Shown piece after piece: positions 24,339 through 32,343 of a stretch of 64,000 nucleotides of DNA. Position numbers and translations under genes: made by a program. Source of the stretch: Aphanothece cf. minutissima CCALA 015. Its GTDB lineage: Bacteria; Cyanobacteriota; Cyanobacteriia; PCC-6307; Cyanobiaceae. The stretch covers positions 186,001 to 250,000 of the forward strand of contig PVWP01000004.1 of assembly GCA_003003925.1 (NCBI GenBank), in the 5' to 3' direction. Below the pieces are notes generated by a model. It searched no databases and was not told the DNA's origin. It saw only the letters and a list, made by a program, of their open reading frames with translations. Each line of letters begins with the position of its first letter. The stretch's first letter is position 1.

Positions 24339-26921
24339 GTGACAACGACGGGTGCTCCTCCTGAGGCCTTTCCGGGTGGAACCGCGCGCCCGTTGTCCCT
24401 TCCCGGCACGGGTGCTTCCGGTCCCGGCCTGTTTGATCCGTCGTCGCAGCAGAGCCCCCTCAGCCCCATGGGCGAAAGCCAGTCCGGTGGCGGCGGCCTC
24501 GGGGGGATTGTGCGCACGGTCAAGCGCCGTCAATCCATCTTTCTGATCACCTTTGCCTTGGTGACCGGGGTCCTGGCGATCAACACCCTGCGGCAGCGCA
24601 TCTTTTCCCCCGTCTACCAGGGCGGGTTCCAGATGCAGATCAGCAACCCCTTCGACAACCCCGGCACCGGCGGCGGCGGCGGCGGTTCCGTCGAATCCAT
24701 CGCCCGCAGCGAGATCAAGACCGATGTGCCCAGTCTCATCGTTCTGATGCGCAGCCCCCTGCTGCTCGGGCCGGTCGCGCAGCGCCAGGGCGTGCCGCTG
24801 CGGGCCCTGGAGAGCAATCTCTCCATCAACCAGGAGTCGGCCCGGGTCGACAATGTTCTCAATGTGTCCCTGCGCTGGCCGGATCCGGCCAAGGGCAAGG
24901 CCATCCTGCGGCAGCTTGCCAAGGACTACACCTCCTTCTCGCTCACCCAGCGCCAGGCGGCCGTCAACTCCGGGGTCCGCTTCCTGGATGAGCAGGCCCC
25001 CGCCATCGAGGAACGGGTCCAGAAGCTCTCCCAGGAGATGCTCAAGTTCCGCGAGCGCAACAACTTCGTGGATCCGGCCGCCGCGGCCGGCCAGATCCTC
25101 GGAGCCCGCGAAGGTCTCGTCAACCAGCTGCGCACCCTGCAGAACGAACAGGTGCAGCTGGACAGCCAGCTGAAGTCGATCCAGACCGGCAAGCTCCAGT
25201 TCACCCCCAGCGGCGCCCCCACCGCCCTCGAGCAGCTGGGCCGCAACAGCGTTCTCGTGCCGGGCAGGGGCGATTCCGCCGCCGAGGCCGCCAGCGGCAC
25301 CAAGACCCCCCTCGACCTTCTCAACCAGTTCGAGCAGGAGCTGGCCACCGCCAAGGGCACCTTCAAGGAGAACTCGCCGATCGTTCAGTCCCTGCTGGCC
25401 CGTCGCAACCAGCTGCTGCCCGTGGTGCAGCGGCAGGCGGCCGATGCCGTCAAGGCCAGGCTGCTCGCCAACGTGGCCCAGCAGGATGAGATCAACCGCC
25501 AGATCCTCCTGCTGAGCGAGAACTTCCGGAACAATCCCCAGAAACTGGCGGAGTTCGAGAACATCAACCAGCGACTTTCGATCGCCAGAGAGCAGTATTC
25601 CTCCTACATCCAGGCCAGGGAGCGGTACCGGCTGGAGATGGCCCGGTCCATCTCCCCCTGGGAAGTGATCGGACCCCCGGATTTCGGCAGCAGCCCGGTG
25701 GAGCCCAACATCCAGCGCAACCTGCTGCGGGCGATCATGATCGGTCTGCTGGCCGGCCTGGGCGCCGCCATCCTGCGGGAGCGGACGGACAACGTCTTCC
25801 ACACCCCCATGGAGGTGGAGAAGGACCTGCAGCTGCCCGTGCTGGGTCTGATCCCCTACCTGCCCCTGGAGCCCGGTGTCGACATCGCCACCAGCATCTC
25901 CAAGATGTCCTCCAGCGAGCGCTTCGCCATCAAGGAGTCGCTGCGCAGCCTGTTCACCACCTTCCGTCTGCTCCGCGCCGACAACAACATCCGCATGGTG
26001 GGGATCACCTCCTCCACCCAGGGGGAGGGCAAGTCCACCGCCGTGGCGGTGTTCTCCCGCACCCTCGCCGACCTCGGCCTCCGGGTGCTCGTCATCGACT
26101 CCGACATGCGTCTGCCGATGCAGGCCCGTTACCTGGGTGTAGAGCAGGGCGACGGCCTCTCCACCCTGCTGTCGGATTCGTCGCGCAAACCGACGGATTT
26201 CATCCACTCCATCGCCGAGAACATGGATGTGCTGCCCGCCGGCCCCAAGCCGCCCGATCCGGCGAAGCTGCTCAACTCCAGCCGCTGCAAGGAGATCATG
26301 GAGGAGATCCGTGCTCTCCCGGGCTACGACATCATCATTGTCGATGCGCCTCCCTGCCTGATGCTGGCCGATCCGATCCTGCTCGGGGAGAAGCTCGACG
26401 GCATTCTCTTCCTCGTGGGTCTCGGCAAGGTCAGTCGTGAGCTGGCTCCCCAGGCCAGCCGTCGCATCAGGGCCTCCGGGGTTGATGTGCTTGGCATCAT
26501 CTGCAACCAGGTCAACTTCCCCAGCCGCCTCAACGATTACGGCTACGAATACGGTTACTACTATCACTACGCCTACGCCTCGGCGTCGGGCTACGCCAAG
26601 AGTGCCAGCGAGCCATCCACGGGTGGATTCGGCAGCTATGTGCAGCGTTATCGCGACAGCTACATGAAGGGCGCCGCCACCAACTCCTACATCTCCGCCC
26701 GCTACAACGAGGGCGAATCCGACGTCAAGACCTACTTCCGGGAGGACGAGGATCAGGCCACCGCACCGGTCGCCACCAATGGCGGCATCGGCCCCAGCGC
26801 CAGCTCCACCAGCCCCCTGCCCCCCGCCGACAGCGTCCCCTCCCGCCGCCATCGCCCGTCCCGGGAGGGCGGTGGCGGTCCGATGGGCTGGCTGCGCCGG
26901 CGTTTCGGCAACCGGGGCTGA
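24339..26921 (+). CDS. Wzc-type polysaccharide co-polymerase / BY tyrosine autokinase
   Basis: This is a fused Wzz-plus-kinase protein (860 aa from the GTG at 24339). After a low-complexity N-terminus there is TM1 (about residues 65-83), a long periplasmic coiled-coil region (EERVQKLSQEMLKFRERN, QQDEINRQILLL) and TM2 (about 461-480). The cytoplasmic kinase has Walker A QGEGKST with Lys565, Walker A' VIDSDMRLP (Asp587, Asp589) and Walker B DIIIVDAPP (from about 664). A Tyr cluster at about 734-755 (YGYEYGYYYHYAY) is followed by about 100 more residues ending in the basic WLRRRFGNRG. It would control chain length and export with the OPX protein. I set the start after the AT-rich gap; an in-frame ATG at 24216 would overlap the divergent gene. 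Confidence 0.9.
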   Translation: MTTTGAPPEAFPGGTARPLSLPGTGASGPGLFDPSSQQSPLSPMGESQSGGGGLGGIVRTVKRRQSIFLITFALVTGVLAINTLRQRIFSPVYQGGFQMQISNPFDNPGTGGGGGGSVESIARSEIKTDVPSLIVLMRSPLLLGPVAQRQGVPLRALESNLSINQESARVDNVLNVSLRWPDPAKGKAILRQLAKDYTSFSLTQRQAAVNSGVRFLDEQAPAIEERVQKLSQEMLKFRERNNFVDPAAAAGQILGAREGLVNQLRTLQNEQVQLDSQLKSIQTGKLQFTPSGAPTALEQLGRNSVLVPGRGDSAAEAASGTKTPLDLLNQFEQELATAKGTFKENSPIVQSLLARRNQLLPVVQRQAADAVKARLLANVAQQDEINRQILLLSENFRNNPQKLAEFENINQRLSIAREQYSSYIQARERYRLEMARSISPWEVIGPPDFGSSPVEPNIQRNLLRAIMIGLLAGLGAAILRERTDNVFHTPMEVEKDLQLPVLGLIPYLPLEPGVDIATSISKMSSSERFAIKESLRSLFTTFRLLRADNNIRMVGITSSTQGEGKSTAVAVFSRTLADLGLRVLVIDSDMRLPMQARYLGVEQGDGLSTLLSDSSRKPTDFIHSIAENMDVLPAGPKPPDPAKLLNSSRCKEIMEEIRALPGYDIIIVDAPPCLMLADPILLGEKLDGILFLVGLGKVSRELAPQASRRIRASGVDVLGIICNQVNFPSRLNDYGYEYGYYYHYAYASASGYAKSASEPSTGGFGSYVQRYRDSYMKGAATNSYISARYNEGESDVKTYFREDEDQATAPVATNGGIGPSASSTSPLPPADSVPSRRHRPSREGGGGPMGWLRRRFGNRG

Positions 26922-26960
26922 GCCCCCGGTTCCGGGACCCTTCCCCTCGCCAGGGAGGGG
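26910..26960. terminator. double hairpin between convergent kinase and phosphatase genes
   Basis: A perfect 8-bp stem (AACCGGGG / CCCCGGTT, 6-nt loop, 26910-26931) spans the kinase stop codon. A second stem (CCCCTC / GAGGGG, 26943-26960) follows. There is no T-run, so factor-independent termination is uncertain, but the position between convergent genes fits a bidirectional transcript end. Confidence 0.45.
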
Positions 26961-26999
26961 GCCCGGCCGAGCGCTGCCCCGTCGCTCACCCGGGGCCTG

Positions 27000-27536
27000 C
27001 TACGTCGAGAGCAGGGTCTCGAGCATCACCAGGTGGTCATAGATCGGCATGGCCATCGGGTGGCAGCGCCGCACCCAGGCCAGGGCGGCCAGGGGGTCGA
27101 TCCCGCGCAGTCGGGCCGTGAGGCCAACGGCCAGCAGGGGAGAGCGCTCATACCCGGCCATGCAGTGCAGATAGACGGGGGCGGCGTCGGTCACGAGCGC
27201 TTCCGCCCTCGCCAGGGCAAGGGCCAGCCTCTCCTGCAGCAGCGGCTCCTGGGCTCTGTGGTCGGGCAGGGCGATCCGGTCGCTTCTCCAGCCGGGGGGA
27301 ACGACCAGGGCGGTTTCCTCCTCCGGATAGCAGCAGCTGAAGCGGCTGCGGATCCCGGCCTCCTCCAGCTGACGCCAGTGCCTGTCGCTGCGGGGCATGG
27401 GACCGATCGCCAGCTGACCGGTGAGCACCCAGCTGCAGGGAAGCGCCCGTTCCGCCATCGGCGCCAGGGGCCGGTCGGCCGGCCTCAGGCCCTGGAACAA
27501 CCGCCGCAGGGGGCCCACCATCAGCGCGCCCTCCAC
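27000..27536 (-). CDS. dual-specificity-type protein phosphatase (CX5R)
   Basis: The 178-aa protein carries the Cys-phosphatase P-loop HCMAGYERS at residues 124-132 (nucleophile Cys125, Arg131), preceded by APVYL as in dual-specificity phosphatases. Asp92 in LPDH is a candidate general acid. The N-terminus (GQLAIGPMPRSDRHWRQLEEAGI) matches the usual DSP start. Next to a BY-kinase the likely substrate is the kinase's Tyr cluster (inference), although most such loci use low-molecular-weight or PHP-type phosphatases. The start is a GTG at 27536 (ATG alternative at 27521). It is the last gene of the dehydratase-exosortase operon and convergent with the kinase. Confidence 0.82.
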   Translation of the reverse strand: MEGALMVGPLRRLFQGLRPADRPLAPMAERALPCSWVLTGQLAIGPMPRSDRHWRQLEEAGIRSRFSCCYPEEETALVVPPGWRSDRIALPDHRAQEPLLQERLALALARAEALVTDAAPVYLHCMAGYERSPLLAVGLTARLRGIDPLAALAWVRRCHPMAMPIYDHLVMLETLLST

Positions 27537-27558
27537 GGATGAGGCCCGTTGGCGCTGC

Positions 27559-28227
27559 TCACGTCTGGATTCGCAGCACCGGCTCCACCAGATCCAGCAC
27601 CTGCTGCCAGAGCCGGTCGGAGGGGGGCTTCCCCTTGGCCCCGCGCAGGCTGATCAGGGTGCAGGCGTAGCTGCGATTGGGCTGGAGCCCGATCACCCGC
27701 TCGAGGGCCGCCTGCCGGCCGACCGCCAGACGGTCGGCGAGGGTGGTGAGCTGCTCGCGGGTGACTCCGAAAGGCTCCGCCAGGCCGGGGCCGGCCACCA
27801 GGCAGGTCTGGAGGGTGGGGCGATCCTGGGCCAGGCCGCGCGCCGTCGGTACCGGTGCGTCGAGCAGGCGACGCTGGCGGAGTTTCAGGCTGGCATGGTC
27901 CCGGCCGATGGCGCCGGCCTGGAAGTTGAACCGCTGCCGCACCGCACCCCCCACCAGGGTCAGTTCGAATCCGTCCCGCAGGGGCAGGACCACCGGGGCC
28001 GACGTCGCCAGCTCGTAGCTGCGCTTCGCTGGCCAGGGGGGGGTGAGGCTGGGACGGGCTGTCTGCGGCAGCAGCTGGGCTCCGCGCAGGGCCGCCTCCA
28101 GCTGCTCAGCCGGCAGGGGACGGGGAGCCGCTGGCCAGCGGGGCAGCAGGATCGCCTGGGTCGCCAGAAGGGCGGCGATGGTGGCGAGCGTGCCGTACCA
28201 CCGCACCAGAAGGGGAGGGGTGATCAC
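27559..28227 (-). CDS. cyanoexosortase A system-associated protein
   Basis: The 222-aa protein starts with GTG at 28227, overlapping the exosortase stop in a GTGA. It has one N-terminal TM segment (WYGTLATIAALLATQAILL, residues about 9-27) and an extracytoplasmic domain with SYELATSAPVVLPLRDGFELTLVGG, LQTCLVAG and a terminal LVEPVLRIQT. Genes of this form sit directly behind cyanoexosortases and are thought to assist the protease, as EpsI-like partners do in other exosortase systems (family knowledge). Its exact role is unproven. A G8 tract lies within the N-terminal half. Confidence 0.8.
   Translation of the reverse strand: MITPPLLVRWYGTLATIAALLATQAILLPRWPAAPRPLPAEQLEAALRGAQLLPQTARPSLTPPWPAKRSYELATSAPVVLPLRDGFELTLVGGAVRQRFNFQAGAIGRDHASLKLRQRRLLDAPVPTARGLAQDRPTLQTCLVAGPGLAEPFGVTREQLTTLADRLAVGRQAALERVIGLQPNRSYACTLISLRGAKGKPPSDRLWQQVLDLVEPVLRIQT
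28036..28043 (-). repeat. G8 homopolymer tract in the exosortase partner gene
   Basis: Eight G on the plus strand (C8 in coding sense) encode part of SLTPPWP. A slip would remove most of the extracytoplasmic domain. Confidence 0.6.
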
Positions 28228-29162
28228 GCTCCTTCCCCCGGCTGCGGCGGTGCGGGCAGGGGGGGAAGTTCCCGCTCCAGCAGCCGCATGTAGACCATGC
28301 CGAACACCAGCACCGCCACCCCGGAAAAGACCAGGGATCCGGTGCTCTCGTGGAAGAAATCGAACAGCCAGCTCCCCTTGCCGTGGCCGTTGCCCGCGAA
28401 CACCGCCAGCAGCGCGATGCGGAAGGTGTTGCAGACCAGCCCGATCACCGGCGCCACCAGCACCACCGCGGTGCGGCTGGCCCAGGAGCGGATCGGAAAG
28501 GCCAGCAGGAAGATGACACCCACGCAGAGAATCTGGGCCATCAGGTCGACCCCGTTGCAGGGGCCCAGCACCCTCACCCCGCCGCCGGGCAGCAGCACGC
28601 TGCGGGCATTCACGGTCACATCGAGTCCGAGCACGCTCAACCAGAGGCCGGACAGACGCGCGGTGAGCAGGCTGATGGGGGCTTCCGGCAGGGTGCGCAT
28701 CAGCAGGGCGAAGGCCGGCAGCAGCATCAGGCAGAGCAGCGGATCGCGGAAACGGCCCAGGCGGGCTGGTTGCTCCGCCATCAGACCCAGGCTGAGGCCG
28801 CCGATCGGCGCCAGGGCGAACAGCAGGCCGTCCCAGTGCAGGATCAGGGCCGAGCGGGCCAGAACCCAGATCAGCAGCAGGCTGCCGATGACCAGTCCCC
28901 AGCCGGCGGGGCTGGGGCGGAGCTCCTCGAACTGGTCCTCCATGCAGATCACCGCCCCTCCCCACACCAGCACGGCGAACACGGTGATGTGCTCGCTCTG
29001 GCTGCTCTGGAACACGGCGATGTTCTGGACCGCCACGGCCGCGGCCAGGGCCAGCCAGAGGTTGCGGGGCGTGGGCGGGGGAACGGCCGGGACGGCGGCC
29101 CGCCAGGCCGGGGGGATCCGCTGCAGGAGGCTGCTGGAGAGTCGCTCGATGCTGTTGCTCAT
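28224..29162 (-). CDS. exosortase, cyanoexosortase A type
   Basis: Exosortases are membrane cysteine proteases/transpeptidases that process PEP-CTERM-type sorting signals, usually in exopolysaccharide producers. The 312-aa protein has about eight TM segments and the catalytic triad pattern: Cys202 in LGPCNGVDLMAQ, Arg248 in VCNTFRIALL and His271 in FFHESTGSLVF. The order matches the Cys-Arg-His arrangement of the family. It sits between the WbpM-type dehydratase (4-bp overlap upstream) and its partner protein (4-bp overlap downstream). No substrate with a PEP-CTERM tail was found in this window. Confidence 0.88.
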   Translation of the reverse strand: MSNSIERLSSSLLQRIPPAWRAAVPAVPPPTPRNLWLALAAAVAVQNIAVFQSSQSEHITVFAVLVWGGAVICMEDQFEELRPSPAGWGLVIGSLLLIWVLARSALILHWDGLLFALAPIGGLSLGLMAEQPARLGRFRDPLLCLMLLPAFALLMRTLPEAPISLLTARLSGLWLSVLGLDVTVNARSVLLPGGGVRVLGPCNGVDLMAQILCVGVIFLLAFPIRSWASRTAVVLVAPVIGLVCNTFRIALLAVFAGNGHGKGSWLFDFFHESTGSLVFSGVAVLVFGMVYMRLLERELPPLPAPPQPGEGA

Positions 29163-31096
29163 CGGGCCACAGCGTCGACCAGAGGAGTGGCCGGGACGCC
29201 TTCATCAGGATCGTATTCCGGGACCAGACGGCGCAGCAACTGGCCGGTGGTGGCTTCGTCCCAGTGGGCGAGCGCCTCATGCAGCTGCTGAATCAAGGGA
29301 CTGAGCTGTTCGCTGTCCCGATGGGGTTCGGTGGCCCGGCGGATCAGCGGGTGCTGGGTGGGCTGGTCGGCGGCACTGATCAGGAGCTCCTCGTAGAGCT
29401 TCTCCCCGGGCCGCAGGCCGGTGTACTGGATGGCGATGTCTCCGTCGCTGTTGTGCTCGTCCCGCACCCGCAGCCCGGAGAGCTCGATCATCTGGCGGGC
29501 CAGGTCGGCGATCCGCACCGGCTCGCCCATGTCAAGCAGGAACAGGTCGCCGCCGACGGCCATGCCGGTGGCCTGCAGGACCAGCTGGACGGCCTCCGGG
29601 ATGGTCATGAAGTAGCGGGTGATGGCCGGATGGGTGACGGTGACCGGTCCGCCTTTGGAGATCTGCTGGTGGAACAGGGGGATCACGGAGCCGGAGGAGC
29701 CCAGCACGTTGCCGAACCGGACCATCGAGAGGATCGGACCACCCGCGCCGATCTCGGCGGCGGCGGCCTGGATCAGCAGTTCGCAGATGCGCTTGCTGGC
29801 CCCCATGACATTGGTGGGGCGAACGGCCTTGTCGGTGGAGATCAGGGTGAGCCGGCTGACGCCCGAGGCGCGGGTGGCGGCGATCACGGCCTCGGTGGCG
29901 CCGATGTTGTTGGCGATGCCCGCGCAGAGGTTGGCCTCCACGAGGGGAACGTGATTGTAGGCGGCGGCATGGAAGATCGTGTCGACCCCGTGCTGGCGGC
30001 AGATCAGGGTGAGGCGGGCCGCGTCACAGGCATCGCCGAGGACGGCATGGAGTTCGACCCCGCAGGGTTGGGAGCCCAGCTCCCGCTCGATGGCATAAAG
30101 GGCGAATTCGTTGCGCTCGACCAGCAGCAGCCGGGAGGCACCCAGGGCTACGACCTGGCGGCACAGTTCGCTGCCGATCGATCCCCCGGCGCCGGTGACC
30201 ATGACCACCTTGCCTTCGACGCCGGCCTTGAGCAGCACCGGGTCGGGGTTGGAGGGTTCACGCCCGAGCAGATCCTCGATCGCCACCGGCTGCAGGTCGG
30301 AGACGATCCTCTGGCCCGTGGCCATCTGGGCCAGGGAGGGGATCGAGAGCACCTCCAGGCCCCGGTGGGTGAGCTGATCCACCAGCAGCCGTTTGCGTCG
30401 CCGCGACATGGTCGGCATGGCGAGCAGGACCTTGCGCACCCCGTGGCGTTCGATCAGTCGGGGCAGGCGCAGGGGCGAATGGATGGGCATGTTCTGCAGG
30501 GTGCGGCCCTGCAGGCCTTCGGCGTCATCCAGGAAGCCGACGATGCGGAAGCGGGGGTCATTGCGCAGGGCCAGCATCAGACCCATGCCGGAGGCCCCGG
30601 CGCCGTAGATCAGGGTGCCATCACCCTGGGAGCCCCCGGGGGAGTGGTTCTCCCGCTGGTCGAGGTGATGGACGAGGACGTCGCGCAGCACGATGCGGCT
30701 GGCGATGGCCCCGCCGGTGAACAGCAGCCAGTAGAGAATCCAGAAGGAGCGCGGTGGCTGGGCCCCACCGATCAATGTGCTGCTCAGCAGCAGGATCAGC
30801 ACCATCGCGCCGGAGCGCGGCACCAGGCCGTAAAGGGAGTGGCTGCCGGCATAGCGGGTGAGCCCCCGGTACCAGCCGGAGACCACGAGGACGGGCAGGC
30901 CGGTGATGACGGCCAGGGGCAGCAAGAGGATCGTGGAGGGCAGGAAGCCCTTGAGGGTGGTGGCGTCGGGCAGGCGCAGGATGAAGGCGCCGAGATAGGC
31001 CGCGACGATCATCAGACCATCGAAGAACACCAGCAGCAGCCGGCGGGCCAGCAGCTGCTTCTGCACGTAACGGAGGAATGAGAGCTGGGGGATCAA
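29159..31096 (-). CDS. WbpM/FlaA1/CapD-type nucleotide-sugar 4,6-dehydratase, membrane-bound
   Basis: The enzyme dehydrates UDP-GlcNAc-type sugars to 4-keto-6-deoxy intermediates for surface glycans. The 645-aa protein has four N-terminal TM segments (up to about residue 135), a CoA-binding-like Rossmann domain (TLIYGAGASGMGL, 161-173) and the SDR catalytic domain with VTGAGGSIGSELCRQ (300-314). Downstream are HAAAYNHVPLVE, STDKAVRPTNVMGASKR (Met in place of the usual SDR Tyr, as in this family) and VRFGNVLGSSGSVIPLF. The start used is a TTG at 31096; a GTG at 31066 is possible and neither has an obvious Shine-Dalgarno sequence. Confidence 0.9.
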   Translation of the reverse strand: MIPQLSFLRYVQKQLLARRLLLVFFDGLMIVAAYLGAFILRLPDATTLKGFLPSTILLLPLAVITGLPVLVVSGWYRGLTRYAGSHSLYGLVPRSGAMVLILLLSSTLIGGAQPPRSFWILYWLLFTGGAIASRIVLRDVLVHHLDQRENHSPGGSQGDGTLIYGAGASGMGLMLALRNDPRFRIVGFLDDAEGLQGRTLQNMPIHSPLRLPRLIERHGVRKVLLAMPTMSRRRKRLLVDQLTHRGLEVLSIPSLAQMATGQRIVSDLQPVAIEDLLGREPSNPDPVLLKAGVEGKVVMVTGAGGSIGSELCRQVVALGASRLLLVERNEFALYAIERELGSQPCGVELHAVLGDACDAARLTLICRQHGVDTIFHAAAYNHVPLVEANLCAGIANNIGATEAVIAATRASGVSRLTLISTDKAVRPTNVMGASKRICELLIQAAAAEIGAGGPILSMVRFGNVLGSSGSVIPLFHQQISKGGPVTVTHPAITRYFMTIPEAVQLVLQATGMAVGGDLFLLDMGEPVRIADLARQMIELSGLRVRDEHNSDGDIAIQYTGLRPGEKLYEELLISAADQPTQHPLIRRATEPHRDSEQLSPLIQQLHEALAHWDEATTGQLLRRLVPEYDPDEGVPATPLVDAVAR

Positions 31097-31404
31097 TCGT
31101 TCAGTTCGGCGGTGATCGACGAATCAGGAGATGAACGGGTGAGAAGTCAGGTGGAGAAGGGTGAAAGAACCGACGTCTGGATGATGGCGAGCCGGAGTCC
31201 TCACGCATCGATGATGGGGCTGGATGTGGTTTCCGGTCCGTGGAAGGACAGCCCGGGGAAGGAACGGCGGGAGGGATTGCGGCCGGCTGGGCCGACCGCG
31301 ACTAGGCAATCCGCTGGAGATTGTCGTTCTCACACAGCAATAGTGTGATGGCGGAATGGATCATGGCCCTGGCAATCCCTGCACCCTTTGAGGTTACTGC
31401 CCGT
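31097..31404. other. 308-bp intergenic region upstream of the dehydratase-exosortase operon
   Basis: I see no gene here: the short frames on both strands lack protein-like composition. The stretch is lower in GC than its surroundings and holds an inverted repeat at 31330-31348. It separates the WecA-type gene (stop at 31405) from the dehydratase start and most likely carries that operon's promoter. No convincing paired -35/-10 was identified. Confidence 0.5.
31330..31348. promoter_or_regulatory. inverted repeat TCACAC-N7-GTGTGA, operator-like
   Basis: A perfect 6-bp inverted repeat with a 7-nt AT-rich spacer lies 234 bp upstream of the dehydratase start and 57 bp past the WecA-type stop. Its size suits a dimeric regulator; no T-run follows, so it does not look like a terminator. 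The regulator is unknown. Confidence 0.4.
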
Positions 31405-32343
31405 TCAAGGTGAGAAGGGGACCGCCTGGTGCCGATCCAGCCACAGGCCAAGGACCAGCTCCAGCAGCAGCAGGCCCAGCTCCAGGGGCAGGCCCCGCAG
31501 GAGCAGGCCCGCCCCCAGCAGGGCGGTGGCCCCGATGTAGAGCAGGGCCACCCGGGCATGGGGCCAGCCGGCCTGATGCAGGCGCTGATAAAGGTGCAGG
31601 CGGTGGGCCTGGAAGATGGGTTGCCCCGCGGCCAGCCGGCGCAGGACGCAGAGGCAGGCGTCCCCCAGCAGCGGGAAGCCCGCCAGCAGCAGCCCCAGGG
31701 CCAGGGCCGGTGTGGTCTGCTGCAGCACCATCCCGGCGAACACCGCCCCCAGGAAGGTGCTGCCCACATCTCCCATGAACACCCGTGCCGGGCTCCAGTT
31801 CCAGGCCAGGAAGCTCAGCAGGGCCCCGATCAGCGGCAGCAGGCCATGGCCGCCGTCGGGGGCCATGGCCAGGGCGGCCACCACCAGCAGCACGGCGGCA
31901 CAGCCGGCGACGAGCCCGTCGAGCCCGTCGCTGAAGTTGACGAAGTTGATCACCGCCGTGGCCGCGAACCCCGCCATCGGCACCAGCCACCACGGCAGGG
32001 ACAGGGGTGTGATCGCCACCAGGGCCACGGCCGTGGCGATCTGCACCCCGTAACGCCAGGCGGCCGGCAGGTCGAGGCGGTCGTCCAGCAGGCCCACCAG
32101 GGCCAGCGGCAGGCAGATCAGCGGAATCCAGGCCGGCCAGCCGCCCCCCGCCAGGGGAGCCAGGGCGCAGCCGACGAGCACGAAGGCCAGGCCCCCGCCC
32201 CTGGGGGTGGGACGCCGGTGGGAGCTGCGGGCGTTGGGCTGATCCACCAGCCGGCGCCGCAGCAGGGGCAGGAGGCGGTGCAGCAGCAGCGCCCCGAGGC
32301 CGGCGCCCAGCAGCAGGAAGGCCGGGCCGTGCAGGACGGTCAT
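31405..32343 (-). CDS. MraY/WecA-family polyprenyl-phosphate sugar-1-phosphate transferase
   Basis: Such enzymes start glycan assembly by moving a HexNAc-1-phosphate from UDP-sugar to undecaprenyl phosphate. The 312-aa protein has about ten TM segments and the family's cytoplasmic motifs: RSSHRRPTPRGGG (residues 39-51), the Asp pair in GLLDDRLDL (Asp87, Asp88), NFSDGLDGLVAG (136-147), FMGDVGSTFLG, and an HRLHLYQRLHQAG loop. It is the likely first committed step for the glycan of this locus, although initial-sugar specificity cannot be read from sequence. The ATG at 32343 overlaps the upstream stop by 4 bp. Confidence 0.9.
   Translation of the reverse strand: MTVLHGPAFLLLGAGLGALLLHRLLPLLRRRLVDQPNARSSHRRPTPRGGGLAFVLVGCALAPLAGGGWPAWIPLICLPLALVGLLDDRLDLPAAWRYGVQIATAVALVAITPLSLPWWLVPMAGFAATAVINFVNFSDGLDGLVAGCAAVLLVVAALAMAPDGGHGLLPLIGALLSFLAWNWSPARVFMGDVGSTFLGAVFAGMVLQQTTPALALGLLLAGFPLLGDACLCVLRRLAAGQPIFQAHRLHLYQRLHQAGWPHARVALLYIGATALLGAGLLLRGLPLELGLLLLELVLGLWLDRHQAVPFSP

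Noticed and set aside
24315..26852. An 845-codon open frame antisense to the BY-kinase
   Set aside because: The kinase on the plus strand has all its motifs; the antisense product is repetitive Gly/Gln/His/Asp sequence without a fold signature.
31112..31348. Short open frames of 78 and 69 codons in the 308-bp gap
   Set aside because: Their composition (Pro/His/Arg/Ser-rich) is not protein-like, and the region is better explained as a control region.
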